Below, piece after piece: positions 1-10,335 of a DNA stretch of 61,048 nt; position 1 is the first letter of the stretch, and every line of letters starts with the position of its first letter. A program made the position numbers and the translations under genes. The DNA comes from Afipia sp. P52-10 (lineage in GTDB: Bacteria; Pseudomonadota; Alphaproteobacteria; Rhizobiales; Xanthobacteraceae). The stretch covers positions 1,562,047 to 1,623,094 of the forward strand of contig NZ_AZSJ01000003.1 of the NCBI RefSeq assembly GCF_000516555.1. The letters run 5' to 3'. The notes under the pieces are model-generated. The model did no database searches. It was not told the origin of the DNA and worked only from the letters and a program-made list of their open reading frames with translations.

Positions 1-1
1 G

Positions 2-1156
2 TTGTGGTTTCCGGCACCGCACAGCGCGACCGGAGAAGATGTTTGCGAGCTGCAAGTGCATGGAAGCCGCGCTGTGCTCGCGGCGATTTTCGAAGAGCTT
101 GCGAAGACCGACGCGGTGCGTCCGGCAGAGCCGGGAGAGTTCACGCGCCGTGCATTCGAGAACGGCAAGCTCGATCTGACGGAGGCTGAAGGCCTCGACG
201 ATCTGATTCACGCGGATACAGAAGCGCAACGGCGGCAGGCGTTTCGTCAATTGCAGGGGCTGCTCGGCCACCGTGCGCAGGACTGGCGCGAGCGTATCAT
301 CGCAGCGTCCGCGCTGGTGGAAGCCGGGATCGATTTCTCCGATGAGGGCGATGTGCCTCAAGAGCTGATTGCGCCGGCGGTGCGCGAGATTGTCGCCTTG
401 CGCGAAGAGATCGGGCAAACGCTGTCGGCATCGTCGCGCAGCGAACGGCTGCGCGATGGCCTTGTTGTCGCGATCGCAGGACCGCCGAACGCGGGCAAGT
501 CGACATTGCTGAATCGTTTGGCGCGGCGCGAGGCGGCGATCGTGTCGCCGCACGCGGGAACGACGCGCGACGTGATCGAAGTACATCTCGATCTCGATGG
601 CTATCCGGTGATCCTGCTCGATACCGCCGGCATTCGCGACACCAACGATCCGGTGGAGGAGGAGGGCGTGCGCCGCGCGCGCGAGCGGGCCGCGCACGCA
701 GACCTGGTGCTATGGCTCGCGGATGCTTCGAGGGACGAGCAGGGGCCGCCGCCGTCTTTTGGAGAGGGAACGCCGGTCTGGCGGGTTGCCAACAAGAGCG
801 ATTTGCTGGCAGGCGTCCGCGCGAGCGATTTAGCGACGCACGAAGGCGGCCGCTTGTTCCGAATCTCGGCAGAGCAGGGGACCGGCGTAGCGGCATTGAC
901 CGACGCGGTTGGTGCGTTTGCCGCCGATTATTTTGGTGCCGGGGAAGCTGGTTTGGTGACGCGGGAACGACAGCGCCGTCTGCTGGAAGCGGCGGTGCTT
1001 GCGCTGCGACAGGCGGAACACTTGAAAGCAGGTCCGGAGGAGCTGCTTGCGGAGGAACTTCGGATTGCGGCCCATGCGTTGGGGCGGCTGCTGGGCCGGG
1101 TGGATGTCGAGGACATTCTCGATTTGATCTTTCGACAATTTTGTATCGGAAAGTGA
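2..1156 (+). CDS. mnmE: tRNA modification GTPase MnmE (5' end cut by window)
   Basis: MnmE works with MnmG to install the cmnm5/nm5 group on U34 of certain tRNAs. The reading frame is already open at the left edge. About 384 of the usual 430-450 codons are present, so only the extreme N-terminal folate-binding part is missing. The inserted G domain is visible: P-loop GPPNAGKST near residue 160 of the visible part, the TTRD switch, DTAG, and NKSD. The protein ends in FCIGK, the conserved C-terminal motif with the catalytic Cys. The first visible TTG is internal, not a start. mnmG follows after a 139-base gap that contains a parS site. Confidence 0.96.
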   Translation: MWFPAPHSATGEDVCELQVHGSRAVLAAIFEELAKTDAVRPAEPGEFTRRAFENGKLDLTEAEGLDDLIHADTEAQRRQAFRQLQGLLGHRAQDWRERIIAASALVEAGIDFSDEGDVPQELIAPAVREIVALREEIGQTLSASSRSERLRDGLVVAIAGPPNAGKSTLLNRLARREAAIVSPHAGTTRDVIEVHLDLDGYPVILLDTAGIRDTNDPVEEEGVRRARERAAHADLVLWLADASRDEQGPPPSFGEGTPVWRVANKSDLLAGVRASDLATHEGGRLFRISAEQGTGVAALTDAVGAFAADYFGAGEAGLVTRERQRRLLEAAVLALRQAEHLKAGPEELLAEELRIAAHALGRLLGRVDVEDILDLIFRQFCIGK

Positions 1157-1185
1157 AATAAGAAATATTTATTTATTCACTTCTA

Positions 1186-1201
1186 TGTTTCACGTGAAAC
1201 G
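1186..1201. promoter_or_regulatory. parS centromere site 1 (intergenic)
   Basis: TGTTTCACGTGAAACG matches the chromosomal parS consensus TGTTTCACGTGAAACA at 15 of 16 bases. It lies between mnmE and mnmG, about 3.7 kb from parB. ParB family proteins nucleate on this palindrome to build the partition complex. Confidence 0.9.
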
Positions 1202-1271
1202 ATACTTCGGTTACTGAGGCTCGATTTCGTATTTCAGGCTTTGACCTGGAGCGCGGGTGCGCGTAGAAGGC

Positions 1272-1280
1272 TGTGGATAA
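1272..1280 (-). promoter_or_regulatory. single DnaA-box-like 9-mer
   Basis: TGTGGATAA, the complement of the perfect DnaA box TTATCCACA, lies 15 bases upstream of the mnmG start. It is a lone copy with no AT-rich unwinding element or further boxes nearby, so it is not evidence of oriC by itself. It does fit an origin-proximal location together with the parS sites. Confidence 0.3.
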
Positions 1281-1295
1281 ACCCAAGCGTTTCAA

Positions 1296-3176
1296 ATGGA
1301 TCAGTCCCGCTTCGACGTCATCGTGATTGGCGGCGGCCACGCCGGCTGTGAAGCTGCGGCCGCAGCCGCCCGCATGGGCGCGAAGACTGCCCTGCTGACC
1401 CATCAGTTTGCCACGATTGGCGCCATGTCCTGCAATCCGGCGATCGGCGGTCTCGGCAAGGGCCACCTGGTCCGCGAGGTTGATGCGCTCGACGGGCTGA
1501 TGGGTCGGGTGGCGGATCAGGGTGGCATCCAGTTCCGCCTCCTCAACCGGCGCAAGGGACCTGCGGTTCGCGGTCCACGGGCGCAAGCAGACCGGAAGCT
1601 CTATGCCGCCGCGATGCAGACGGCGATCCGCGAGACCGAGAACCTGACTGTCGTCGAGGGCGAAGCGGAAGCCTTGCTTGTTTCACGTGAAACACTGCAA
1701 GGCGTCCGCCTTACGGACGGCCGTGTCCTTCATGCGGGTGCCGTGGTCATTACTACGGGAACGTTCCTGCGCGGATTGATTCATCTCGGCGAGAAGACCT
1801 GGCCCGCCGGTCGCGTCGGCGAGGCGCCGTCACTCGGCCTGTCGCAATCGTTTGAGCAGCTGGGTTTCACGCTCGGCCGCCTGAAGACCGGCACTCCGCC
1901 ACGTCTCGACGGGACGACCATCGACTGGAGTGCAGTTGAAATGCAGCCCGGCGACGATCCGCCGGAGCCATTCTCCGTTTTGACCGATCGAATTACGACA
2001 CCGCAGATCCAGTGCGGCATCACCCGGACGACCAATGCCACGCATGAGGTGATCCGGGCCAATGTCCATCGCTCGCCGATGTATTCCGGTCAGATCCAGA
2101 GCCGGGGTCCGCGCTATTGTCCGTCAATCGAGGACAAGATCGTCCGGTTCGGCGATCGGGACGGTCATCAGATCTTCCTGGAGCCGGAGGGGCTGGAGGA
2201 TACGACGGTCTATCCGAATGGTATCTCGACCTCATTGCCTGAAGAGACCCAGCTCGCGATCCTGAAGACCATTCCGGGGCTTGCGAACACCCGCATGGTT
2301 CGGCCGGGCTATGCGATCGAGTACGATCACATCGATCCCCGTGAACTCGGTCCTTCGTTAGAGACCAAGCGCCTGCGCGGGTTGTTCTTGGCGGGGCAGA
2401 TCAACGGCACCACCGGATACGAGGAAGCGGCCGCGCAGGGGATCGTCGCCGGCATCAATGCCGCGCTACGGGCTTCTGGCGGGGAGGTAACGGTGTTCGA
2501 TCGCGCCCATGGCTATCTCGGGGTGATGATCGACGATCTCGTGACCCGCGGAATCAGCGAGCCGTACCGAATGTTCACCTCCCGCGCGGAATATCGGCTG
2601 ACTTTGCGCGCCGACAATGCGGATCAGCGTCTGACCGGGCGGGGCATCGAACTCGGCTGCGTCGGTTCGCGCCGTGCGGCGTTTCACGGGAAAAAGATGC
2701 AGGCGCTCGCGGCGGCAAAGGCGCTGGCGCTTGGTTTGTCGGTCACGCCGAATGAGGCTGGCCGCCACGGGCTGACCCTGAACCGGGATGGCCAGCGGCG
2801 GACGGCGTTCGAGCTCCTGGCCTATCCGGACATTGGTCTCACTGATCTCGCGCGGGTCTGGCCGGAGCTCGGCGCGCTCGATCCGATCATTGCCGGACAT
2901 CTGGAGATCGAAGCAAAGTACGACGTCTATGTCGCGCGCCAGGCTGCCGATATGGAAGCGCTGCGTCGGGATGAGAATCTCAAGCTTGGCGAGGGGATCG
3001 ATTACGCCACCGTGCGGGGACTTTCGAATGAAGTCCGGCAGCGGCTGGAGGCGGCGCGTCCCGCCACCATCGGTCAGGCCTCCCGCATGGACGGCATGAC
3101 TCCGGCGGCGTTGACGCTGCTGATCGCGCATCTGCGCCGGGCGTCGCGCGATCGCAGCGCGCGAACAGCAGTTTGA
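1296..3176 (+). CDS. mnmG: tRNA uridine-5-carboxymethylaminomethyl modification enzyme MnmG (GidA)
   Basis: This is the FAD-dependent partner of MnmE in wobble-uridine modification. Its 626 residues match the usual length. The N-terminal dinucleotide-binding motif [10 protein letters not shown] is near residue 11, followed by the family signature [21 protein letters not shown] and the conserved [13 protein letters not shown] segment. The ATG start is the first Met before the FAD fold. A parS palindrome is embedded near codon 130, where it encodes VSRET. The stop lies just upstream of rsmG, so mnmG, rsmG and parA probably form one transcription unit. Confidence 0.97.
   Translation: MDQSRFDVIVIGGGHAGCEAAAAAARMGAKTALLTHQFATIGAMSCNPAIGGLGKGHLVREVDALDGLMGRVADQGGIQFRLLNRRKGPAVRGPRAQADRKLYAAAMQTAIRETENLTVVEGEAEALLVSRETLQGVRLTDGRVLHAGAVVITTGTFLRGLIHLGEKTWPAGRVGEAPSLGLSQSFEQLGFTLGRLKTGTPPRLDGTTIDWSAVEMQPGDDPPEPFSVLTDRITTPQIQCGITRTTNATHEVIRANVHRSPMYSGQIQSRGPRYCPSIEDKIVRFGDRDGHQIFLEPEGLEDTTVYPNGISTSLPEETQLAILKTIPGLANTRMVRPGYAIEYDHIDPRELGPSLETKRLRGLFLAGQINGTTGYEEAAAQGIVAGINAALRASGGEVTVFDRAHGYLGVMIDDLVTRGISEPYRMFTSRAEYRLTLRADNADQRLTGRGIELGCVGSRRAAFHGKKMQALAAAKALALGLSVTPNEAGRHGLTLNRDGQRRTAFELLAYPDIGLTDLARVWPELGALDPIIAGHLEIEAKYDVYVARQAADMEALRRDENLKLGEGIDYATVRGLSNEVRQRLEAARPATIGQASRMDGMTPAALTLLIAHLRRASRDRSARTAV
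1679..1694. promoter_or_regulatory. parS centromere site 2 (inside mnmG)
   Basis: TGTTTCACGTGAAACA is a perfect 16/16 match to canonical parS. It lies within the mnmG coding sequence and is read there as V-S-R-E-T. Confidence 0.92.
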
Positions 3177-3232
3177 GTCGGGAAGCTGGCTCGTCGGAAT
3201 GTCCGAGCCGCGATGGAATCCTCGAGACGATC

Positions 3233-3934
3233 ATGGCCAGGCGGGATTATCAGAGGGGAGCGGCCAAACCGGTACCGCAGGCTGCGGATCGAAGTGCCGC
3301 GCTGGCACTCAGGCCTGTTTCACGTGAAACAGTGGACCGGCTGGACCGGTTCATCGCTTTGCTCGTCGCCTGGCAGACGAAAACCAACCTGATCGCACCC
3401 TCGACCTTGCCGACGATTTGGACCCGGCATGTCGCCGATTCCCTGCAGCTGCTGGACTTGGCACCCGCCGCGAAGACCTGGATCGACCTCGGCAGCGGTG
3501 GCGGCTTTCCGGGAGTCGTGCTGGCGTGCGCCCTGGCCGAGCAGCCTGGTGCGGCCGTTCATCTGGTTGAGCGCAACGCGAAGAAGGCGGCGTTTCTGCG
3601 GGAAGCGCTGCGGATCACTGGCGGCGCCGGTATCGTTCATCACAGGGATATCGTGGATTTCGTGGATAGTGATCCGCCAGCGGCGGATTGCGTCACCGCC
3701 AGGGCCGTGGCGTCCCTTAAGGTCCTGATCGATCTGGCCGCGCCCTTGATTCAGAGGGGGAATAAGGCACTGTTTCCCAAGGGCCAAGATGTTGAGTCGG
3801 AATTGACGGAAGCTACAAAATACTGGACTCTTGAAACAAAACTTCACCCCAGCATCACCAGTGACGAAAGCTGGGTGGTCGAGGTCGATCAGGTCTCCGC
3901 GAAGGGTGCGACCGCGCACGGCAAGCAGCCATGA
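3233..3934 (+). CDS. rsmG: 16S rRNA (guanine-N7)-methyltransferase RsmG (GidB)
   Basis: RsmG makes m7G527 in 16S rRNA using SAM. The SAM-binding motif DLGSGGGFPGVVLA is near residue 85, and the VERNAKKAAFLREALR helix characteristic of GidB follows. The ATG at 3233 gives 233 residues, within the family range. An in-frame TTG at 3173 would overlap the mnmG stop and add 20 residues, but it has no homology or ribosome-site support. A parS palindrome lies in the N-terminal coding region and again encodes VSRET. The stop overlaps the parA start by ATGA, which suggests translational coupling. Confidence 0.94.
   Translation: MARRDYQRGAAKPVPQAADRSAALALRPVSRETVDRLDRFIALLVAWQTKTNLIAPSTLPTIWTRHVADSLQLLDLAPAAKTWIDLGSGGGFPGVVLACALAEQPGAAVHLVERNAKKAAFLREALRITGGAGIVHHRDIVDFVDSDPPAADCVTARAVASLKVLIDLAAPLIQRGNKALFPKGQDVESELTEATKYWTLETKLHPSITSDESWVVEVDQVSAKGATAHGKQP
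3316..3331. promoter_or_regulatory. parS centromere site 3 (inside rsmG)
   Basis: TGTTTCACGTGAAACA is a perfect parS copy inside the rsmG coding sequence, about 1.6 kb upstream of parB. It encodes the same VSRET pentapeptide as the mnmG copy. Confidence 0.92.
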
Positions 3935-4794
3935 TAGAAGAAATAGATAAATTAGATCAAGAGGTTAGGCAGAGTTCGCCGCAACCGCGAGTGGTCCGGC
4001 CACGGATCATCGCATTGGCAAACCAGAAGGGTGGCGTCGGCAAGACCACCACCGCCATCAATCTGGGCACGGCTTTGGCCGCAACCGGCGAGCATGTGCT
4101 GATCGTCGATCTCGATCCGCAGGGCAATGCCTCGACCGGACTTGGCATCGACCGGCGCAGCCGCGAGTGCTCGACCTACGACGTGCTGATCGGCGAGGCC
4201 GGGTTGCGTCAGGCGATCCTGCCGACCGCGGTCCCGCGGCTGCATATCGCCGCCTCCACCATGGACCTGTCCGGCCTTGAACTCGAGCTCGGCACCGAGC
4301 GCGACCGGGCGTTTCGCCTGCGCAACGCGCTGAGTGCGCTGAACGGCACCAACCCCGACGAGGCCGCCTATACCTATGTGCTGGTCGATTGCCCGCCGTC
4401 GCTCAACCTGATCACCGTCAACGCGATGGCGGCGGCGGACGCGATCCTGGTGCCGCTGCAGTGCGAGTTCTTCGCGCTGGAGGGTCTGTCGCAACTGCTG
4501 CAGACGGTTGAGCAGGTGCGCTCCACCCTGAATCCCGAACTGACGATCCACGGCGTCGTGCTGACGATGTTCGATTCGCGCAACAACCTGTCGAACCAGG
4601 TGGTTGCCGACGTCCGCCAGTTCATGGGCAACAAGGTCTACGAGACCATGATCCCGCGCAACGTGCGAATCTCCGAGGCGCCGTCGCATGGCAAGCCGGT
4701 GCTGGTCTACGACCTGAAGTGTGCGGGCAGCGAGGCCTATCTGCGGCTGGCGACGGAAGTGATCCAGCGCGAACGCGAGCTGCGCGCGAGCTGA
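3931..4794 (+). CDS. parA: chromosome partitioning ATPase ParA (Soj)
   Basis: ParA is a deviant-Walker ATPase that moves ParB-parS complexes by dynamic DNA binding. The 287-residue product carries KGGVGKTTTAINLG near residue 32, DLDPQGNASTGLG (switch I/A'), and the Walker B region VDCPPSL. A roughly 25-residue N-terminal extension before the Walker A motif is typical of alphaproteobacterial ParA. It starts within the rsmG stop (ATGA overlap) and is followed 100 bases later by parB, with three parS sites upstream. Confidence 0.97.
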   Translation: MIEEIDKLDQEVRQSSPQPRVVRPRIIALANQKGGVGKTTTAINLGTALAATGEHVLIVDLDPQGNASTGLGIDRRSRECSTYDVLIGEAGLRQAILPTAVPRLHIAASTMDLSGLELELGTERDRAFRLRNALSALNGTNPDEAAYTYVLVDCPPSLNLITVNAMAAADAILVPLQCEFFALEGLSQLLQTVEQVRSTLNPELTIHGVVLTMFDSRNNLSNQVVADVRQFMGNKVYETMIPRNVRISEAPSHGKPVLVYDLKCAGSEAYLRLATEVIQRERELRAS

Positions 4795-4894
4795 CGGAGC
4801 GACTCGTCCTCGGCTCGGCCCGGGGATCAGGCGTGAAGCGATGTGAGTTTTGTTTCGAGTGCGGGAGTACGGGGTGAGTTCGAGGGAGGCGGCG

Positions 4895-5764
4895 ATGGCG
4901 GATGAAGCGCGATCGCGATTGGGCAGGGGGCTTGCGAGCCTGATCGGCGATGTCGGTGGCGAAGCGGCGAAGGCCGAACGCGCGCGTGCGCAACGGCGCG
5001 TGCCGATCGAATTTCTCAAGCCGAATCCGCGCAACCCGCGCAAGACATTCGCCGACGGCGAACTCGCGGAGCTCGCCGAATCGATCCGCCAGCATGGCGT
5101 GATTCAACCGATCGTGGTGCGACCGGTCCGCGGCGTGACGGACAGTTTCGAGATCATCGCCGGCGAACGGCGCTGGCGCGCGGCGCAACGTGCAGGCCTG
5201 CACGATGTGCCGGTGGTGCCGATCGAGGTGTCGGACACCGACGCGCTCGAGATCATGATCATCGAGAATATTCAGCGCGAAGATCTCAACGCGATGGAAG
5301 AGGCGCGCGGCTATCATGCGCTGGCCGACGAGTTCAAGCGCAGCGCTGACGAGATCGCCAAGGTCGTCGGCAAGAGCCGCAGCCACGTCGCCAACATGAT
5401 GCGGCTGACGAAGCTGCCGCAGGACGTGCAAGAGCATATCGCCGCCGGCCGGTTGTCGGCCGGGCACGCGCGGGCGCTGATCGGTGTCAGTGATCCGTCG
5501 CAGGCGGCTCAGCGCGTGATCGACGGGCAGCTGAGCGTGCGCGAGACCGAAGCGCTCGCGCACGAAGCGGGCGTGCCGGTGCGCAAGCCGTCGGTGGCGA
5601 AGGCCGTCAAGAAAGATGCGGATACGCTGGCATTGGAAAAACGCATCAGCGATGTTCTCGGCCTGAAGGTCAGCGTCGAGCACAAGGATCCGGGCGGCAC
5701 CGTGCGTATTCGCTACCGCGATCTCGACCAGCTCGACGACATCCTGAAGCGGCTGGACAGCTGA
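4895..5764 (+). CDS. parB: chromosome partitioning protein ParB (Spo0J), CTP-dependent parS clamp
   Basis: ParB binds parS and spreads as a CTP-gated clamp. The N-terminal RLGRGLASLIG motif, which contacts ParA, precedes the ParB/Srx-like CTPase domain with GERRWRAAQ. An HTH follows (EIAKVVGKSRSHVANMMRL) and then a C-terminal dimerisation domain. The ATG at 4895 is preferred because GAGGGAGG lies just upstream and homologues start with MAD-x-x-RSRLGRGL. An in-frame start at 4850 would add 15 unconserved residues. Length is 289. The gene converges on holA across about 145 bases with no strong terminator. Confidence 0.96.
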   Translation: MADEARSRLGRGLASLIGDVGGEAAKAERARAQRRVPIEFLKPNPRNPRKTFADGELAELAESIRQHGVIQPIVVRPVRGVTDSFEIIAGERRWRAAQRAGLHDVPVVPIEVSDTDALEIMIIENIQREDLNAMEEARGYHALADEFKRSADEIAKVVGKSRSHVANMMRLTKLPQDVQEHIAAGRLSAGHARALIGVSDPSQAAQRVIDGQLSVRETEALAHEAGVPVRKPSVAKAVKKDADTLALEKRISDVLGLKVSVEHKDPGGTVRIRYRDLDQLDDILKRLDS

Positions 5765-5910
5765 CACCTGCGCGAGACTGCCGGCGTTTTGTTGGCCGCT
5801 GTCCCGGCCATTCAGGCTTCTTGTGAGACAATGTTCAAGACGTGGACGCGCGGGTCGCGACGGCGCATCCCGTGCATGAGGAGCGTCGTCGGACTTTCCG
5901 ACGATACGGA

Positions 5911-6939
5911 TTAGCCCCGCCGCCGTGCATTCACCGCGATCGCCATCAGCGCGCGTTGCGCAATCGTTTCGGCCAGCGCCGCACGTTTGCGCAATTCAAG
6001 TGTCGCCTCTCCCAACTGCACGATGCTTTGCGCGAGCCGCTCGGTGCTGAGTGCGTTGAGCGCGCGCACGACCAGCGGCTTGCGCGCGAAGTGCCAGCGC
6101 GGGATCGCCCGCTCGAACGCCGAATCCGCCGCCTGCCCTTCGTCGATCGCCATGCGCGCCTTGTGCAACTGGGAAGCCTGGCGCTGAGCCGCGAACATGA
6201 TCGCGTTCGGGTTGATGCCAGCGGCGATCGCTTTCGCAAACGCGGCTTCGACACCGGCGGGTTGACCGGCGAAGGTGTTGTCGATGATCGGATCGAGGGC
6301 GAGGTTCGAGGCGTCGGTGACGACGGCCGCGATATCGTCGAGCGTGATTTCGCCCTTGCCGTGTGCGTACAGAACCAGCTTGCGAATCTCGTTGCGCGAC
6401 GCGAGGCGGTCGCCGCCGAGAAGTTCGACCAGGGCCGCGCGCGCATCTTGAGCGATGCGCAGACCCGACGTGTTCAGTTCGTCATCGATCAGCTTCGACA
6501 GATCACGTACGCCGTCGGCGTAGCAGGCAATTACGGCGGCGGTCTTGGCCTTCTCGCACATGGCGCGCAGCGGGGAATCGCGCCGCAGTTCGCCGGCTTC
6601 GATGACGATGCGGCAGTCCGGCGGCGGCGCTTCCAGCAGCACAGCGACGCCGCTGGAGAAATTCTTCGAACCTGCGCGCACGCGGATCGCCCGGCGCCCG
6701 CCAAACAGCGGCACCGTCATCGCCTCGTCCACCAGGCGCGACGGCTCGGCAGCCAAGTCGTCGCCTTCCAGCCTGACCAGCGAAAAGGGATCGTTGACGT
6801 CCTCGACGGCGGAGGCGATCAGCGCGTCGGCGCGTTCGCGCACGAGGCCGACGTCGGCGCCAAACACCAGAATGACGGCGTGCGCCGGACTGGGTTTGGC
6901 GACGTAGGTTTCGATCTCACGCGTGTTGATCGCGACCAT
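5911..6939 (-). CDS. holA: DNA polymerase III delta subunit HolA
   Basis: HolA is the delta subunit of the clamp loader; it opens the DnaN ring. The 342-residue protein has the family N-terminus (VFGADVGLVRERADAL), the DDPF-like DVNDPFSLVRLEGDDL segment, and a C-terminal helical collar domain with LERAIPRWHFARKPLVVRAL-type spacing. It is the last gene of the minus-strand run leuS-lptE-holA, a common alphaproteobacterial order. Confidence 0.93.
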   Translation of the reverse strand: MVAINTREIETYVAKPSPAHAVILVFGADVGLVRERADALIASAVEDVNDPFSLVRLEGDDLAAEPSRLVDEAMTVPLFGGRRAIRVRAGSKNFSSGVAVLLEAPPPDCRIVIEAGELRRDSPLRAMCEKAKTAAVIACYADGVRDLSKLIDDELNTSGLRIAQDARAALVELLGGDRLASRNEIRKLVLYAHGKGEITLDDIAAVVTDASNLALDPIIDNTFAGQPAGVEAAFAKAIAAGINPNAIMFAAQRQASQLHKARMAIDEGQAADSAFERAIPRWHFARKPLVVRALNALSTERLAQSIVQLGEATLELRKRAALAETIAQRALMAIAVNARRRG

Positions 6940-7008
6940 CGCGCATGATCCGGAAAGAAAATCCTGCCCGGATCGTGCTTGCGTGATCCGGGCGATGATC
7001 GGCGAGCC

Positions 7009-7560
7009 TTACGTGCCCGCGATAAAGAAGGACGACAGCCGCTGGCTGATGTTATCGGCGATCTGCTTGGTGGCGCGGCTTTCCGCGTCGCGCAGGCCGC
7101 GCAACCGGGCGAAACGCTGCTCCTGGCCCGGAATGTCGTAGGACACCCGGGCGAAGGTGGTCGCGCGCAACACGGTCTTGTCGGTCGCGATCTCCCTCAG
7201 CTCGTAGCTGGCGTCGAGGCCGTAGTTTTCCATGTCCGGGCGCGAGGTGGTGATGTCGACGATCGCCGAGGTCCGGGTCGAATACATCCGCACGATCAGC
7301 CGATGGGTCGGGGCCTGGCTGCCGCTGCCGCCGGTGAAGTTGAACAGCAAGCCATTGCGCAATTCCACACCCAGCCGGGCGTCCTGCGGATTGGTGGTCT
7401 TGATGTCCGAGACGTCCACCGCGGACAGTTTCTCCCGCAGCGCGGGTTCGCCTGTCACCGTACGTTCGGCATACATCGGCTGGAAGCAGCCAGCCGTCAG
7501 TCCGCCCAGAAGTGCGACTGCCACCAGCCGCCCGGCGATTCCCGCTTTACCCCACGACAT
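7009..7560 (-). CDS. lptE: LPS-assembly lipoprotein LptE
   Basis: LptE plugs the LptD barrel that inserts LPS into the outer membrane. The 183-residue protein has a lipoprotein signal: a hydrophobic stretch [11 protein letters not shown], then the lipobox LTAGC with the lipidated Cys near residue 25, followed by FQPMYAE, typical of this family. The start lies inside the leuS 3' end (14-base overlap), so the two are probably translationally coupled. Assignment rests on the lipobox, length and the leuS-lptE-holA context. Confidence 0.88.
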   Translation of the reverse strand: MSWGKAGIAGRLVAVALLGGLTAGCFQPMYAERTVTGEPALREKLSAVDVSDIKTTNPQDARLGVELRNGLLFNFTGGSGSQAPTHRLIVRMYSTRTSAIVDITTSRPDMENYGLDASYELREIATDKTVLRATTFARVSYDIPGQEQRFARLRGLRDAESRATKQIADNISQRLSSFFIAGT

Positions 7561-10180
7561 TCACGATCCTCTGCGGCACCACGATGACCTTGCGCGGCGG
7601 CTTTCCATCCAGGGCTCGTTTTATCGCATCGAGCGCCAGAACGGCAGTCTCAATTTCGGCGGTCTTCGCATCTCTGGCGACTGTGACATCCGCGCGCTTC
7701 CGGCCGTTGACCTGGACCGGAAGGGTGATGGTGTCTTCTACCAGCAAATCGGGTTCAATTTGCGGCCAAGACGCCAGTGAAACCATCTCCCTGTGCCCCA
7801 GCGCCGCCCAGCACTCTTCCGCCAGATGCGGCATCATCGGCGAAATCATCCGGATCAGGACGTCGAACGCCTCCCGGGTGGCACTGGCATAGACCGGATC
7901 GTCGGCCAAATGAGTCTTGGCGTTGTCGGCAATCTCCTGCAGCTCGCCGACAAAGGTGTAGAGCTTGGCGATCGCCGTATTGAAGCGCAGCCGCTCGATG
8001 CCGGTGGAAACGTCCGCCAGGGTCCGGTGGGTCAGGGACCGCAGCGCCTTGGCCCGCTCATGGCCGCTGGTGTCGGCGACCGGACCGGACGGCGGCAGGT
8101 AGGGGATGGCCGCATTCACCAGTCGCCAGATGCGCTGCACGAATCGGGTCGCGCCCTGTACCCCTTCCTCGCTCCAGATCACGTCGCGATCGGGGGGCGA
8201 ATCCGACAGCATGAACCAGCGGGCGGTGTCGGCGCCGTAGGTGGCGATGATGTCGTCAGGATCGACCGTGTTGCGCTTCGACTTCGACATCTTCTCGATC
8301 GCGCCGATTTCGACCGCTTCGCCGGTCTCGATCAGCGTCGCGCGGCGGCCGCTGCCGGAGGCTTCGATCTTCACCTCAGCGGGAGCAGCGTAGCTGCCGT
8401 CCGCCTTCCGGTAGATCTCGTGTACCACCATGCCTTGGGTGAACATGCCCTCGAAGGGCTCGTCGAGACCGACGTGACCGGTCGCCTTCATCGCGCGGGT
8501 GAAGAAGCGGCTATAGAGCAGATGCAGAATCGCGTGCTCGACACCGCCGATGTACTGGTTCACAGGCAGCCATGCATCGACGTCGGCGCGATTGGTCGGG
8601 CTGTCCTCGATCCACGGATTGGTGAAGCGCGCGAAATACCAGGACGAATCGACGAACGTATCCATCGTGTCGGTCTCCCGCCGCGCCGGCTTGCCGCACT
8701 GCGGACAGGCGACGTTCTTCCAGGTCGGATGCCGGTCGAGCGGATTGCCGGGGCGATCGAAGGTGATGTCTTCCGGCAATTCGACCGGGAGGTTCTCGAT
8801 CTTCTCGGGCACCACGCCGCAATCATCGCAGTGAACGATCGGGATCGGGCAGCCCCAGTAGCGCTGGCGCGAGATGCCCCAGTCGCGCAGGCGGAAGTTC
8901 ACCTGTCGCTTGGCCACCGGCTTGCCGCCGAGCTGTGCGGCTTCGAGGCGTTTGGCGACCTCCTCCTTGGCCGCCTCGATGGTCATGCCATCGAGAAAGC
9001 GCGAATTGATCATGCGGCCATCGCCGTCATAGGCGATGTCGGTGATGACGAACGTCGCCGGGTCCTGACCTTCGGGGCAAACCACCGGCGTCACGCCGAG
9101 CCCGTATTTGTTGACGAAATCGAGGTCGCGCTGGTCGTGCGCCGGGCAGCCGAAGATCGCGCCGGTGCCGTAATCCATCAGGATGAAATTCGCGACGTAG
9201 ACCGGCAGCGTCCAGTTCGGATCGAACGGATGCACCGCCTTGATGCCGGTATCGAAGCCCTTCTTCTCAGCCGTGTCGATCGCTTCCTGCGCGGTGCCAC
9301 CGCGCTTGCACTCGGCGATGAAGTCGGCGAGCGCCGGATTGGTCTTGGCGACTTCGGCGGCAAGCGGATGATCCGGCGACAGCGCCAAAAACTTCGCGCC
9401 GAACAGCGTGTCGCCGCGCGTAGTGAAGATTTCCAGCTCGGTCTGTTTGTTCGGTGTGGTGGCAGGATCGAGCGCAAAACGCAGCAGCAATCCCTCGGAG
9501 CGGCCGATCCAGTTGCGCTGCATGAGACGCACCTTCTCGGGCCAGCGGTCGAGGGTGTCGAGTGCGTTCAGCAGGTCTTCCGAATACTTGCTGATCTTGA
9601 AGAACCATTGCGTCAGCTCGCGCTGCTCGACGAGCGCCCCGGAGCGCCAGCCGCGGCCGTCGATCACCTGCTCGTTGGCAAGCACGGTCTGATCGACCGG
9701 GTCCCAATTCACTTTCGATTGCTTGCGCTCGACCAGCCCCGCCTTCAGGAAGTCGAGGAACATCCGCTGCTGATGCTTGTAGTAGGACGGGTCGCAGGTG
9801 GCGATCTCGCGGCTCCAGTCGAGCGACAGGCCCATGACTTGGAGCTGAGCCTTCATCGCCGCGATATTCTGGTAGGTCCAGGCACGGGGATGGACCTTGC
9901 GTTCCATCGCGGCGTTTTCGGCCGGCATGCCGAACGCATCCCAACCCATCGGATGCAGGACGTTGAAGCCCTTCGCGCGCTTGTAGCGGGCAACCACATC
10001 GCCCATCGTGTAGTTGCGCACGTGTCCCATGTGGATGCGCCCGGACGGATAGGGGAACATCTCGAGCACGTAGTATTTCGGGCGCGGGTCGTCGTTCTTG
10101 GTCTCGAAGATGGCCTGCTGAGTCCAGGCGCGCTGCCAGCGCGGCTCGGCTTCACGGGCGTTGTAGCGGTCGGTTGTCAT
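7547..10180 (-). CDS. leuS: leucyl-tRNA synthetase
   Basis: This is a class I synthetase charging tRNA-Leu, 877 residues, full length. The HIGH motif appears as HMGH near residue 51 ([14 protein letters not shown]). The KMSKS loop KMSKSKRN is in the last third. Between them lies the CP1 editing domain, with the T-rich [22 protein letters not shown] and [15 protein letters not shown] segments. Zinc-type Cys pairs (CDDCG, CPQCG) are present in the inserted domain. It is first in the leuS-lptE-holA run. Confidence 0.98.
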   Translation of the reverse strand: MTTDRYNAREAEPRWQRAWTQQAIFETKNDDPRPKYYVLEMFPYPSGRIHMGHVRNYTMGDVVARYKRAKGFNVLHPMGWDAFGMPAENAAMERKVHPRAWTYQNIAAMKAQLQVMGLSLDWSREIATCDPSYYKHQQRMFLDFLKAGLVERKQSKVNWDPVDQTVLANEQVIDGRGWRSGALVEQRELTQWFFKISKYSEDLLNALDTLDRWPEKVRLMQRNWIGRSEGLLLRFALDPATTPNKQTELEIFTTRGDTLFGAKFLALSPDHPLAAEVAKTNPALADFIAECKRGGTAQEAIDTAEKKGFDTGIKAVHPFDPNWTLPVYVANFILMDYGTGAIFGCPAHDQRDLDFVNKYGLGVTPVVCPEGQDPATFVITDIAYDGDGRMINSRFLDGMTIEAAKEEVAKRLEAAQLGGKPVAKRQVNFRLRDWGISRQRYWGCPIPIVHCDDCGVVPEKIENLPVELPEDITFDRPGNPLDRHPTWKNVACPQCGKPARRETDTMDTFVDSSWYFARFTNPWIEDSPTNRADVDAWLPVNQYIGGVEHAILHLLYSRFFTRAMKATGHVGLDEPFEGMFTQGMVVHEIYRKADGSYAAPAEVKIEASGSGRRATLIETGEAVEIGAIEKMSKSKRNTVDPDDIIATYGADTARWFMLSDSPPDRDVIWSEEGVQGATRFVQRIWRLVNAAIPYLPPSGPVADTSGHERAKALRSLTHRTLADVSTGIERLRFNTAIAKLYTFVGELQEIADNAKTHLADDPVYASATREAFDVLIRMISPMMPHLAEECWAALGHREMVSLASWPQIEPDLLVEDTITLPVQVNGRKRADVTVARDAKTAEIETAVLALDAIKRALDGKPPRKVIVVPQRIVNVVG

Positions 10181-10335
10181 CGAATCGTGGGGTCTTCGTA
10201 AGGCTGCTGCCGGCTGTTCGGGCGGCGAAACAGTGATTTCGCCGGAAAAATGCGCGGGCGACTAGGCCAGAAATACCCCAAGGGGTCAATGTCTTGCACC
10301 GATTCCAGGCGCGGAACAGGCCTGCTCGGGGCGGT

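Noticed and set aside
1272-1280. oriC at the DnaA-like box
   Set aside because: Only one box is present and no AT-rich unwinding region is near; origin proximity is suggested by parS, but the origin itself is not shown.
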